Assembly (NCBI RefSeq): GCF_003591655.1
Contig: NZ_QVRA01000001.1
Coordinates: 349,195 to 413,194, forward strand
Direction: 5' to 3'
Length of the DNA: 64,000 nucleotides
Source: Sphingobium terrigena
GTDB taxonomy: Bacteria > Pseudomonadota > Alphaproteobacteria > Sphingomonadales > Sphingomonadaceae
The notes under the pieces are model-generated. The model was not told where the DNA came from. It ran no database searches and was given only the letters and a program-made list of their open reading frames with translations. This document shows positions 17,350 through 27,921 of this stretch, one piece after another. The number at the start of each line of letters is the position of its first letter. Position 1 is the stretch's first letter. The position numbers and the translations under genes were made by a program.

Positions 17350-18630
17350 ATGGAATTGGCGGTTGGTCGGTTGGTGCAGCAGGCGGTGGAAGCGCGGCGG
17401 CAGGGACGTGTCGCGGCGGCCGAGCAATTGCTGAACGATGCGCTCGCGCGGCAGCCCGGCGAACCGCAGGCGCTCAACCTGCTGGGGATGATTGCGCTCG
17501 ACCGGCGGGATTTTGCAGTGGCCAGCACGCATTTTCGTGGTGCGGCGGCGGCCGATCCCGGGGAAGCGGCGCTGTGGATGAATGTCGCATCGGCGGAGCG
17601 CGGGCTGGGCGCGGCGGAAGCGGAGCGGGCGGCGTTGCAGGCGGCGATCGACATCGACCAGCGCAATTTGATGGCGCAAATCCGCATGGCGCAGCTCCAG
17701 CAACGGCTGGATGAACGGCAGGGTGCGGCGGACAGTTGGGGCAAGGCATTGGCGCTGTCGGCAGGCTTGCCCGACCTGCCGCCCGCACTGGTAGAAACTT
17801 TGGTGCAGGCACGCGACTTCGTCACCGCGCATCAGGTCGAGTTTGCCGCCTTTGTCGAGACGGGCGTGGCGGCGCAATTGACGGCGGCGGACGCGGTGAC
17901 GCAGCGGCGCTTTCAGGCCTGTCTTGATCGGGAATTTGGCCGTCGGACGATCTACCAGAATCAGTGTTCGGGCCTGCATTACCCCTTCCTGCCCGCCGAC
18001 GAATATTTCGACCGGCAACATTTCCCCTGGATGGACGCGCTGGAGGCGCAGACCCAGGCGATCCGCGCGGAATTTCTGGCCATGATCGGGCAGAATGACG
18101 GAGCGATCCGGCCCTATGTGCGGCAGGATGCTGGCACGCCGCAGAATAAGTGGACTGCGTTGGACGGGTCGCTCGATTGGGGGGCGGCCTTTCTGTGGGA
18201 ATATGGCATGCGGAACGAGGCGGTGTGCGCCGCCTGTCCGCAGACAGTCGCGGCGCTGGAGGCGTTGCCGCGTGCCGACATTCCGGGGCGAGCGCCATCG
18301 GCCTTCTTCTCCTTGCTCAAACCGCACAGCCGGATTCCGGCGCATACTGGCGTTACCAACACACGCGCGATCGTCCATCTGCCGCTGGTCGTGCCGCCGG
18401 GTTGCTTTTTTCGTGTCGGAGGTGAAACGAGGGCGTGGCAAGAAGGGGTCGCCTTTGCCTTTGACGACACGATCGAACATGAGGCGTGGAATGACAGCGA
18501 TCATTTGCGGGTGGTGCTGATTTTCGACGTGTGGAACCCGCATTTGTCGCTTGCGGAGCAGGCGTTATTAAAGCAATTCTACGCCACGGCCGATGCAAGC
18601 AAGACGAAGGACGTCCTGCCGCGCATCTGA
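17350..18630 (+). CDS. TPR protein with C-terminal aspartyl/asparaginyl beta-hydroxylase domain
   Basis: About 426 residues from the ATG at 17350, preceded by GGGGGG; an ATG nine codons earlier is possible. Residues 1-170 are TPR-like helices (GRVAAAEQLLNDALARQPGEPQALNLLGMIALDRRDFAVASTHFRGAAAADP). Residues about 200-410 form an Asp/Asn beta-hydroxylase (cupin-type, Fe(II)/2-oxoglutarate) domain: the HTGVTNTRAIVHLPLVVPPGC segment, then RVGGE, then FDDTIEHEAWN with a metal His, and RVVLIFDVWNP. These enzymes hydroxylate Asp/Asn residues in proteins or peptides; the target is unknown. Long reading frames extending upstream are shadows of the divergent sulfotransferase-like gene. Confidence 0.82.
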   Translation: MELAVGRLVQQAVEARRQGRVAAAEQLLNDALARQPGEPQALNLLGMIALDRRDFAVASTHFRGAAAADPGEAALWMNVASAERGLGAAEAERAALQAAIDIDQRNLMAQIRMAQLQQRLDERQGAADSWGKALALSAGLPDLPPALVETLVQARDFVTAHQVEFAAFVETGVAAQLTAADAVTQRRFQACLDREFGRRTIYQNQCSGLHYPFLPADEYFDRQHFPWMDALEAQTQAIRAEFLAMIGQNDGAIRPYVRQDAGTPQNKWTALDGSLDWGAAFLWEYGMRNEAVCAACPQTVAALEALPRADIPGRAPSAFFSLLKPHSRIPAHTGVTNTRAIVHLPLVVPPGCFFRVGGETRAWQEGVAFAFDDTIEHEAWNDSDHLRVVLIFDVWNPHLSLAEQALLKQFYATADASKTKDVLPRI

Positions 18631-18705
18631 TCGACGGCATGGAGTCTGGCCCGTTGCGAGAGACGAGGCCAGCGCTGCCGCCTATCCAGGAGAATGAGAG
18701 TGCGA

Positions 18706-18957
18706 ATGTTCAAGGCAGTGATTGCGTCCAGCCTGATCGTCATGGCCATGCCGGTGCTGGCGCAGGACAAGGCTCCGCTGGACAAGAATGATCCCAATGC
18801 AGTGCGGTGCAAGCGGTTCCAGGTCACCGGGTCGCTGGTGAAGAAGGAACGGGTCTGCAAGACCAACGCAGAATGGCGGACGATCACCGAACAGCAGAAT
18901 CGCGATGCCGACGACATCATCACCCGCAGCCGTGCGGGGATGAACCCCAACGGGTGA
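18706..18957 (+). CDS. Small exported protein of unknown function
   Basis: About 83 residues from MFKAVIASSLIVMAMPVLAQ (18706); an ATG at 18694 directly after AGGAGA would add four residues. A signal peptide is followed by DKAPLDKNDPNAVRCKRFQVTGSLVKKERVCKTNAEWRTI. It carries two Cys and a VTGSLVKK.RVC..NAEW motif that recurs in small sphingomonad secreted proteins, as far as I recall. Function unknown. It ends just before a terminator shared with convergent clpB. Confidence 0.7.
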   Translation: MFKAVIASSLIVMAMPVLAQDKAPLDKNDPNAVRCKRFQVTGSLVKKERVCKTNAEWRTITEQQNRDADDIITRSRAGMNPNG

Positions 18958-18960
18958 GGT

Positions 18961-18985
18961 GCGGGAGGGGCGTGGCCCCTCCCGC
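18961..18985. terminator. Intrinsic terminator hairpin between the small exported gene and clpB
   Basis: GCGGGAGGGG (18961-18970) pairs with CCCCTCCCGC (18976-18985) around CGTGG. A short CTTTC follows on the plus strand, so the T tract is weak. It lies between two convergent stops and may serve both. Confidence 0.6.
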
Positions 18986-18993
18986 CTTTCGCG

Positions 18994-21573
<2,580 letters not shown>

Positions 21574-21618
21574 GACTTACCTTTGTGAAGCCCTTGGCTC
21601 TGTATGAAACTGCGGCTG

Positions 21619-21646
21619 ATGTGGTGTTGCCAAAAGGCCACACAAG
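21619..21646 (-). promoter_or_regulatory. Candidate heat-shock (sigma-32 type) promoter of clpB
   Basis: On the minus strand, CTTGTG (21646-21641), a 14-base spacer and CACCACAT (21626-21619) roughly resemble the sigma-32 elements CTTGAA and CCCCATnT. They lie about 50 bases before the clpB ATG. The support is the weak motif match plus the known heat-shock control of clpB. Confidence 0.3.
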
Positions 21647-21677
21647 AGGCACTACGCAATTTCCACCAAAGAGCGGT

Positions 21678-23300
21678 TCATTTTGGCGTGCTGGCCTTGG
21701 GCTGATCGGGCGCGAAGGCGTCGCCGAAAAAGTCGCCCTGATACCAAAGCGGCGCTTGCGGCGCGTCGGCGATGTCGCGGGCGATGGCGTAATTGACGCG
21801 GGCGAATTTGGCCGCGGCCTGCCAGTTGAAGGGCAGGCTGATCTGGTCGGATGGCTGGTGATAGTCGGTCTTGAGGAAATGTTCGAATGCGGCTTTGCCG
21901 GGGCCAGCGAAGCCGGTCATCAGGAATACCGACGGTACGCCTTCCTGCACGAAGCGATAATGGTCGGAGCGGGTGAAGAGGCCTTCAGCCGGGAGCGGAT
22001 CGGGCGAGAGGGTGACGCCTGCGGATTTGGCCGCGCGATCGACGATCGGGCCGAGGGTGGAATGTTCCGCCCCGAAAGCGACGACATCGGCGAAATCATA
22101 GGTCAGGATCGGCATGTCGAGATTGACCACGCCCACCAGCTTGCCCCCTGTGGGCAGGACGGGGTTGCGGGCGAGATATTGGGAGCCTAGCAGGCCGTCC
22201 TCCTCCGCCGTGACCGCCGCGAACAGGATGGAGCGTTTGGGGCGGGTGCCGCTGTCGGCAAAGGCCTTGGCGACGGCCAGCATCGTCGCGGTGCCCGACG
22301 CATTGTCCATCGCGCCATTATAGATTTTGTCCGGTCCCTTGGCGCTTTCGCGCACGCCATTATGGTCGAGATGCGCCATCAGCAGGACATATTCATGCTC
22401 CAGTGACGGGTCCGATCCGGGCAGGATGGCGATGACGTTGGATGAGGCGGCGGTGCGGACCGTGCTGGTGCGGTCGAGCCGGATAAGGGGTTTGAGGGCA
22501 AAGCCTTTGGGGCGGCCACCCTTCTTGCCTGCGAGTTGCATGATCGCGGCGATCTTGCGGCCTGACCCGGCGAACAGGGCGTCGGTCGCGGCACCGTTGA
22601 CCGATGCGCTGCCGCGAATGGCGGGAGTGCGGGTGAAGGGCTTGGCCTGTGCGTCGAGCCAGCTGACGGTCGGTTCGCTGGCGCGGTCGCGCAGCTTTTC
22701 CCAGGGGGTGCGGGCCAGCAGGCTGGGGCTGGGAATGGTGATGAGGCCGATGGCACCGGCCTTTTGCGCGGCCAGCGCCTTTTCCGCCGCAAGATGGGCG
22801 CCGACTTCGCTGGGCATCCCGACCGGCGAACCGGAAAGCGCCACGGCGAATTTGCCGCGCAGGTCGAGGCCTGCATAATCGTCGATCTTCTCGCGGTCCG
22901 ATTGCAGGCCATAGCCCACGAATACCGCGCCAGCCTCGATGCTCTGGACCGGTTCGCGACCGAACGCACCAATCGCGACATCGCCGCCCGTGTCGAAGCG
23001 GGTGCCGCCGATGGTGAGCGCGGGTTTCACCTTGGCGTCAAGTTCAGCGACCGCCAGCATGACTGGCTGATACCAGCTGTCCTTGACCGCCTGTTGCAGG
23101 CCGAGCGCGGCGAAGCGGGCGGCGACGTAGCGGGCGGCAATGTCATAACCGCGCGTCCCGGCGTCGCGTCCTTCGAGCAGGTCGTCGGCCAGGAAGCTGA
23201 CATCGGCGCGGATCGCGTCGGGGGAGAAGGTCGGTCCCTGCGCGAGGGCGGGCGCGGAGAGAGCGAGCAGCGAGACGAGGAGGGGCAGGCGGCGGAACAT
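21678..23300 (-). CDS. M28-family exported metallopeptidase with PA domain
   Basis: About 540 residues from MFRRLPLLVSLLALSAPALAQ (start 23300); this signal peptide marks the real start, and a longer frame to 23432 has no support. A protease-associated insert (about 130-250) interrupts the M28 zinc aminopeptidase domain. Metal ligands are visible as MAHLDHNG (His/Asp), GAMDNASGTA (bridging Asp), TAEEDGLLGSQYL (catalytic and ligand Glu), VVNLDMPIL (Asp) and TRSDHYRF (His). It probably removes N-terminal residues from peptides in the periplasm. It is divergent from the M16 peptidase gene. Confidence 0.9.
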   Translation of the reverse strand: MFRRLPLLVSLLALSAPALAQGPTFSPDAIRADVSFLADDLLEGRDAGTRGYDIAARYVAARFAALGLQQAVKDSWYQPVMLAVAELDAKVKPALTIGGTRFDTGGDVAIGAFGREPVQSIEAGAVFVGYGLQSDREKIDDYAGLDLRGKFAVALSGSPVGMPSEVGAHLAAEKALAAQKAGAIGLITIPSPSLLARTPWEKLRDRASEPTVSWLDAQAKPFTRTPAIRGSASVNGAATDALFAGSGRKIAAIMQLAGKKGGRPKGFALKPLIRLDRTSTVRTAASSNVIAILPGSDPSLEHEYVLLMAHLDHNGVRESAKGPDKIYNGAMDNASGTATMLAVAKAFADSGTRPKRSILFAAVTAEEDGLLGSQYLARNPVLPTGGKLVGVVNLDMPILTYDFADVVAFGAEHSTLGPIVDRAAKSAGVTLSPDPLPAEGLFTRSDHYRFVQEGVPSVFLMTGFAGPGKAAFEHFLKTDYHQPSDQISLPFNWQAAAKFARVNYAIARDIADAPQAPLWYQGDFFGDAFAPDQPKASTPK

Positions 23301-23449
23301 GGGAGAGCCTTTGCAGTCGGTGATGTCCCGGAACCTATCGCGGTCAGCCGCGCTGTCCAGCCTGATGCGTATTGCGCTGCTAAAACGCCCCGCTATTCTA
23401 GCGTCCTCCGCGGGTGACCAACCCGACTGCATTTTCCTAGAGGTTGTTC

Positions 23450-26317
23450 ATGACCCTTTCCCCCCTGTCGCGTCGCCTGTCCCTGCTGATCGGCCTGTCG
23501 GCGATTGCCCTGTCCCCCATGACGCAGGCAGTGGCGCAGACGGCGGCGACCAGTGCTGCGCCCGCGCCCTTGTCCAGCCTCGTGTCGGCGGTGGACATTC
23601 CGTATGAAGAGTTCACACTGAAAAACGGGCTGCGGGTGATCGTCCATACCGACCGCAAGGCGCCGGTGGTGGCGGTGTCGATCTGGTACCATGTGGGATC
23701 GCGCTTTGAACCGGCGGGCAAGACGGGCTTTGCCCATCTGTTCGAGCATCTGATGTTCTATGGCTCTGAAAATGCCGATGGGCCGTTTTTCGGGCGGCTG
23801 GAGGATATTGGCGCGACCGACTGGAACGGGACGACCTGGTTCGACCGCACCAATTATTTCGAGACGGTGCCGACCGGGGCGCTCGACCGGGCGCTGTTCC
23901 TGGAGTCGGACCGGATGGGGCATCTGCTGGGCGCGGTGACGCAGCAGAAGCTGGATACCCAGCGCGGGGTCGTCCAGAATGAAAAGCGGATGGGGGAGAA
24001 TGAACCCTATGGGCTGGTCGAATATGCGCAACTGGCCGCTTTGCTGCCCGAAGGTCATCCCTATCGCCACTCGACCATCGGATCGATGGCCGACCTCAAC
24101 AGCGCGAGCCTGAGCGACGTGCAGGGCTGGTTCAAGACTCATTATGGCCCCAACAACGCCGTGCTGGTGCTGGCGGGGGATATTGACGCGGCGACCGCGA
24201 AGAAGAAGGTCGAGCGCTGGTTCGGCAATATCGCCGCTGGCCCAGCGCCGCAGGATGTGGATGCGACCGTCCCGACGCTCGACAAGGATGTCGAGAAGCA
24301 GATGCATGATAATGTTGCGGCGACGCGCCTCTATCGCAACTGGGTGGTGCCCGGCGTCAACGGCGCGGATCTGCCCGCGCTCGATCTGGCGCTGTCGGTC
24401 TTTGGCGGCCTCTCCTCCTCGCGCCTCTACAATATACTGGTGCGGGACGAGAAGGTGGCGGTGGGGGTCAAGGCCAGCGTCCAGCCGTTCGAGAAATTGA
24501 GCTTTGCCGAGATTACGGTCGATGTGAAACCGGGGACCGACGCGGTCGCGGTGGGCAAACGGCTCGACGCGCTGCTGGCCGACTATCTGGCCAAGGGACC
24601 GAGCGCCGACGAGGTGCAGCGCGCCGCGACCCGGCAGCTGGCAGGGACGATATCGGGGCTGGAGCAGGTGGGCGGCTTTTCGGGCAAGGCGGTGACGCTG
24701 GCCGAGGGGGCGGTCTATTCCAACGACCCGGAGAAATATCGCAAGGATCTGGCCGCCTATGCCAGCGCGACCCCGGCCCAGGTGGGCGAGGCCGCGCGCA
24801 AATGGCTGGGGCGGCCGGTGTTCCGCCTGACCGTGGCGCCGGGCGAACGGTCGGCGGCGGACAATGCGCTGGCGGGGAATGCCACCCACAAGCCGGCCTA
24901 TTTCCGTGATCCCGCCGCGCCTGCGCCAGCCGCCGCGACGCCGCCCGCGCCCACGAAGGTTGCCGAACCGCCGATCGAGCCGGTGGCTGATCTGGATTTC
25001 CCGACGGTCGAACATGCGAAGCTGAAGAACGGCATCGCCGTGCAGTTTGCGCGCCGGGCGACGGTGCCGACGGTGCGGGTGTCGGTGGCGTTCGACGCGG
25101 GCAATGCGGCGGACGACCGGGCCAAGCTGGGGACGGCGGCGCTGGCGACGGCTTTGCTGGACGAGGGGACCAAGACCCGCAGCGCGCTGGACATTGCGCA
25201 GGAGCAGGAGCGGCTGGGCGCGTCGGTGAGTGCGGGCAACAGCATGGACCGGACAACGGTGGGGCTGTTCGCCCTGAAGCCCAATCTGGATGCGTCGCTG
25301 GGGCTGCTGGCCGATGTGGTGCGCAATCCTGCTTTCGCGCCGGGCGAGGTGGAACGGCTGCGCGGGCAGATGCTGACCCGGATCGCGGCGGAAAAGACCG
25401 AGCCGACCGCGATCGCCCAGCGCATGTTGCCGCCGCTGCTTTATGGCAAGGCGCATCCCTATGGCATCCCCTTCACCGGGTCTGGCACGGAAAGCGGGGT
25501 CAAGGCGGTGACGCGGGCGGATCTGACTGCTTTCCATGATCGCTGGCTGCGGCCCGACAATGCGACGATCTTCGTGACGGGCGATACGAGTCTCGCCGAA
25601 TTGCTGCCGCTGCTGGAAAAGCGCTTTGGCGACTGGAAGGCGCCCGCGACACCAAAAGGGGCCAAGCTGTTCCGGATGGACCGGATGGCGCGTCCGCCGC
25701 GGATCATCCTGATCGACAAGCCGCAAAGCCCGCAGTCGATGATCCTGGCAGGCGTGCTGACGAGCAAGAAGGGGACGGACAATCCGGTAACGCTCCAGTC
25801 GGCCAATGAAGTGCTGGGCGGCAGCACGACGTCGCGGCTGACCATGGACCTGCGCGAGACCAAGGGCTGGGCCTATGGCGCGGGGACGTCGCTGCCCGGC
25901 GTCAAGGACACGATCCCGCTGCTGGTCTATGCCCCGGTGCAGACCGACAAGACCGGCGAATCGATCATCGCGGCGCGGCAGGACATCAAGGATTTCCTGA
26001 CGACCAAGGGGACGACCGAGGCCGAGCGCAACCAGACGATCAACGGGCAGATATTGTCGCTGCCGGGCAGTTTCGAGACATCGTCCGACCTGCTGGGCGC
26101 GATGATGCGCAACAGCCTGATCGGGCGGGCGGATGATTTCTACGAGACGCTGCCCAATATCTACCGCGCGATGACCGCGGCCGATTTCGACAAGGCGGCG
26201 CGCGAGGCGATCAATGCCGACGGGCTGATCTGGGTCGTGGTCGGGGACGCAAAACTGGTGCGGCCGCAGCTTGACGCGGTGGGCTTGCCAGTCGAAACCG
26301 GCACCCTGGCTGACTGA
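23450..26317 (+). CDS. M16-family zinc peptidase, two-repeat, exported
   Basis: About 955 residues from ATG 23450 with AGAGG 6 bases upstream; a TTG two codons earlier is less likely. A signal peptide (MTLSPLSRRLSLLIGLSAIALSP...) leads into the first M16 domain, which has the inverted zinc motif HLFEH (residues 96-100) and the downstream Glu in QRGVVQNEKRM. A second, inactive M16 repeat begins around residue 510 after a Pro/Ala linker (VEHAKLKNGIAVQFA). The whole resembles bacterial pitrilysin-like zinc proteases. It lies next to the divergent M28 peptidase, so two periplasmic peptidases are paired here. Confidence 0.92.
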   Translation: MTLSPLSRRLSLLIGLSAIALSPMTQAVAQTAATSAAPAPLSSLVSAVDIPYEEFTLKNGLRVIVHTDRKAPVVAVSIWYHVGSRFEPAGKTGFAHLFEHLMFYGSENADGPFFGRLEDIGATDWNGTTWFDRTNYFETVPTGALDRALFLESDRMGHLLGAVTQQKLDTQRGVVQNEKRMGENEPYGLVEYAQLAALLPEGHPYRHSTIGSMADLNSASLSDVQGWFKTHYGPNNAVLVLAGDIDAATAKKKVERWFGNIAAGPAPQDVDATVPTLDKDVEKQMHDNVAATRLYRNWVVPGVNGADLPALDLALSVFGGLSSSRLYNILVRDEKVAVGVKASVQPFEKLSFAEITVDVKPGTDAVAVGKRLDALLADYLAKGPSADEVQRAATRQLAGTISGLEQVGGFSGKAVTLAEGAVYSNDPEKYRKDLAAYASATPAQVGEAARKWLGRPVFRLTVAPGERSAADNALAGNATHKPAYFRDPAAPAPAAATPPAPTKVAEPPIEPVADLDFPTVEHAKLKNGIAVQFARRATVPTVRVSVAFDAGNAADDRAKLGTAALATALLDEGTKTRSALDIAQEQERLGASVSAGNSMDRTTVGLFALKPNLDASLGLLADVVRNPAFAPGEVERLRGQMLTRIAAEKTEPTAIAQRMLPPLLYGKAHPYGIPFTGSGTESGVKAVTRADLTAFHDRWLRPDNATIFVTGDTSLAELLPLLEKRFGDWKAPATPKGAKLFRMDRMARPPRIILIDKPQSPQSMILAGVLTSKKGTDNPVTLQSANEVLGGSTTSRLTMDLRETKGWAYGAGTSLPGVKDTIPLLVYAPVQTDKTGESIIAARQDIKDFLTTKGTTEAERNQTINGQILSLPGSFETSSDLLGAMMRNSLIGRADDFYETLPNIYRAMTAADFDKAAREAINADGLIWVVVGDAKLVRPQLDAVGLPVETGTLAD

Positions 26318-26340
26318 CAATTTCCAAAGGAGTGAATGAG

Positions 26341-26643
26341 ATGGCAAGTGTCGATGGCGCCTATGATTGCGTGGCCAAGACCCCGATGGGCGACCAGAAG
26401 GGCGTGTTCACCGTGATCAGCAATGGCGACCGGTTCAACGGCACCTTTGCGGGCATGATGGGGTCGCTCGACGTGGTCGATGGCAAGGTTGCGGGCAACA
26501 GCCTGAGCTGGAAGATGGAAATGACCATGCCGATGCCGATGACGCTGGAGTGCGAAGCCGAGGTGGCGGGCGATGCTGTCACCGGGACGATGCAGCTGGG
26601 GGCGTTCGGGGCTTCGGCCTTTACCGGCACGCGGCGGGCCTGA
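26341..26643 (+). CDS. Small protein of unknown function, beta-rich
   Basis: 100 residues from ATG 26341, with an AAAGGAG ribosome site 8 bases upstream (a GTG at 26332 overlaps that site and is rejected). No signal peptide. The protein is Gly/Met/Thr-rich, with a repeated pattern of short beta strands: MASVDGAYDCVAKTPMGDQKG, NGTFAGMMGSLDVVDGKV, MPMPMTLECEAEV, AVTGTMQLGAFGASAFTGTR. This resembles proteins found beside hydrolases in sphingomonads, but I do not recognise a named family. It is 23 bases after the M16 peptidase and probably co-transcribed. Confidence 0.75.
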   Translation: MASVDGAYDCVAKTPMGDQKGVFTVISNGDRFNGTFAGMMGSLDVVDGKVAGNSLSWKMEMTMPMPMTLECEAEVAGDAVTGTMQLGAFGASAFTGTRRA

Positions 26644-26723
26644 GTTGGGAGGGTCCGGGTGATGCCTGGACCCTGCTAACCCGACACTGAGCTGGACAAT
26701 AACAACGCCCTTGCCTGTTTGTG

Positions 26724-26741
26724 ATTAGTTAGCTAACTAAT
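26724..26741. promoter_or_regulatory. Perfect 18-bp palindrome, MarR operator
   Basis: ATTAGTTAGCTAACTAAT is self-complementary over all 18 bases and ends 4 bases before the start of the marR-like gene. Many MarR/SlyA regulators bind TTAG...CTAA palindromes over their own promoter, so autoregulation is likely. Confidence 0.75.
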
Positions 26742-26745
26742 AGAT

Positions 26746-27237
26746 ATGAAAGAGCGGGAATCCGGGCGGGCTTTATTGCATGTGCTGGGGCCGGTGGCGC
26801 GGGGATGGCGGCAGGCGGCGGATGGGGCGCTGGCCGGCCTCGGCGTGTCCGGGAGCGCGGGCTGGTGTCTGGTGCATCTGGCCAGCGTGGGGGCGGTGTC
26901 GCGACAGGCGGAGCTGGCGCAATGGCTGGAGGTCAGCGCGCCGTCGCTGGTGCGGACGCTGGACCAGTTGCAGCGGGCAGGTTGGATCGAGCGGACGACC
27001 GATCCAGAGGATGGGCGGTCCAACCGGGTGACGCTGACCCCGGCAGGCAAGACCATGGCGGGGCAGATACAGGCGCGGCTGGACGTGCTGGCTGGCGAAT
27101 TGCTGGGTGGGCTGCCCGACGGGGCGGTGGAAATCGGGGTGGAGTTGCTGGGATTGCTCCGGCTGCGGATTGCCGAACAGAAGCTGGCGCAGCTGCTGGC
27201 CGAGAGCGGCCATGATCCTGCGGGGGACGCGGCGTAG
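26746..27237 (+). CDS. MarR-family transcriptional regulator
   Basis: 163 residues with a winged-helix MarR domain: VSRQAELAQWLEVSAPSLVRTLDQLQRAGWIERTTDPEDGRSNRVTLTPAGK spans the recognition helix and wing (about 62-118). The wing Asp-x-Arg is DPEDGRSNRV. It starts 4 bases after a perfect palindrome, so it probably represses itself. In other sphingomonads such MarR genes are often followed by efflux genes; here the next gene is on the opposite strand, so the regulated target, other than itself, is not in view. Confidence 0.9.
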   Translation: MKERESGRALLHVLGPVARGWRQAADGALAGLGVSGSAGWCLVHLASVGAVSRQAELAQWLEVSAPSLVRTLDQLQRAGWIERTTDPEDGRSNRVTLTPAGKTMAGQIQARLDVLAGELLGGLPDGAVEIGVELLGLLRLRIAEQKLAQLLAESGHDPAGDAA

Positions 27238-27291
27238 TGAGCCGTGGCGCGCCGGCGGGATGGTCAGGCGGCCCGGCGGCCACAAATTCTA

Positions 27292-27921
27292 TCAGTCCGC
27301 CATGTGAGGCAATTCGCCGCGCAGCAGGATGACGTGGAGGAAGCGCGGGCCATGGGCGCCGCGGACATAGGTGCCTTCAATGTCGGTGGTGCCGGAGACG
27401 CCGGTGATCCAATAATGGGCGCGCGGTTGCGGGCCGGGGAGGGGGGCGTCCTCCAGATGGGCGGCGATGGCCGATACCGGCAGCAGAACGATATGGTGGA
27501 GCGTCAGGAAATTGGGGAGCATCGGCGCGGTCGGGCTGGTTTCGAAGATTAGCGATCCGGTTTCGGCGATGGCGGTGCGGGCGATGGCAAGGGTGGCGGT
27601 TTCGTCCGGCGCGGCGGTGGCATGGAGGGCGAAGGCCGACCAGTCGCAGACGTCAAGGCGCGGGTCGGGCGGGCAGCAGAGGGTGAGGGGTTCGTTCTGG
27701 TCGGCGAGATAGCGGGCGATCGCTGCGGGGAGATCGGTGAGGCTGGCGACGACGTCATGGCTGGCGTTGACGCTGGGGAGGGCCAGCCGGGCGAGAAATT
27801 CGGATTCTAGGTTGGTGACGTCCACGGCTGGGCGTTCGGGGGCGCGGAGGAGGGCGGCGGCTTCCGACGCGATGGGAGCGGGGCATTTCAGCCGGGCGAG
27901 GATAGCGGCACGGGCGCTCAT
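27292..27921 (-). CDS. lutC: L-lactate utilisation protein LutC (LUD domain)
   Basis: A 209-residue LUD-domain protein, last subunit of the LutABC L-lactate oxidising complex that converts L-lactate to pyruvate. Visible features are the N-terminal MSARAAILARL, the LTLCCPPDPRLDVCDW segment, and the C-terminal HHIVLLPVSAIAAHLEDAPLP followed by ITGVSGTTDIEGTYVRGAHGPRFLHVILL, the LutC/YkgG signature. The start overlaps the lutB stop (ATGA at 27921-27918). Shorter than some homologues at the N-terminus, otherwise normal. Confidence 0.93.
   Translation of the reverse strand: MSARAAILARLKCPAPIASEAAALLRAPERPAVDVTNLESEFLARLALPSVNASHDVVASLTDLPAAIARYLADQNEPLTLCCPPDPRLDVCDWSAFALHATAAPDETATLAIARTAIAETGSLIFETSPTAPMLPNFLTLHHIVLLPVSAIAAHLEDAPLPGPQPRAHYWITGVSGTTDIEGTYVRGAHGPRFLHVILLRGELPHMAD

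Noticed and set aside
18694..18957. RiPP precursor peptide for the adjacent modifying enzymes
   Set aside because: It has an ordinary Sec signal peptide and resembles common small exported proteins, with no leader-core pattern.
23393..26347. A 984-codon open frame on the minus strand
   Set aside because: It lies wholly opposite the M16 peptidase gene, has Arg/His/Pro-rich composition typical of antisense frames in GC-rich DNA, and no ribosome site or domain.
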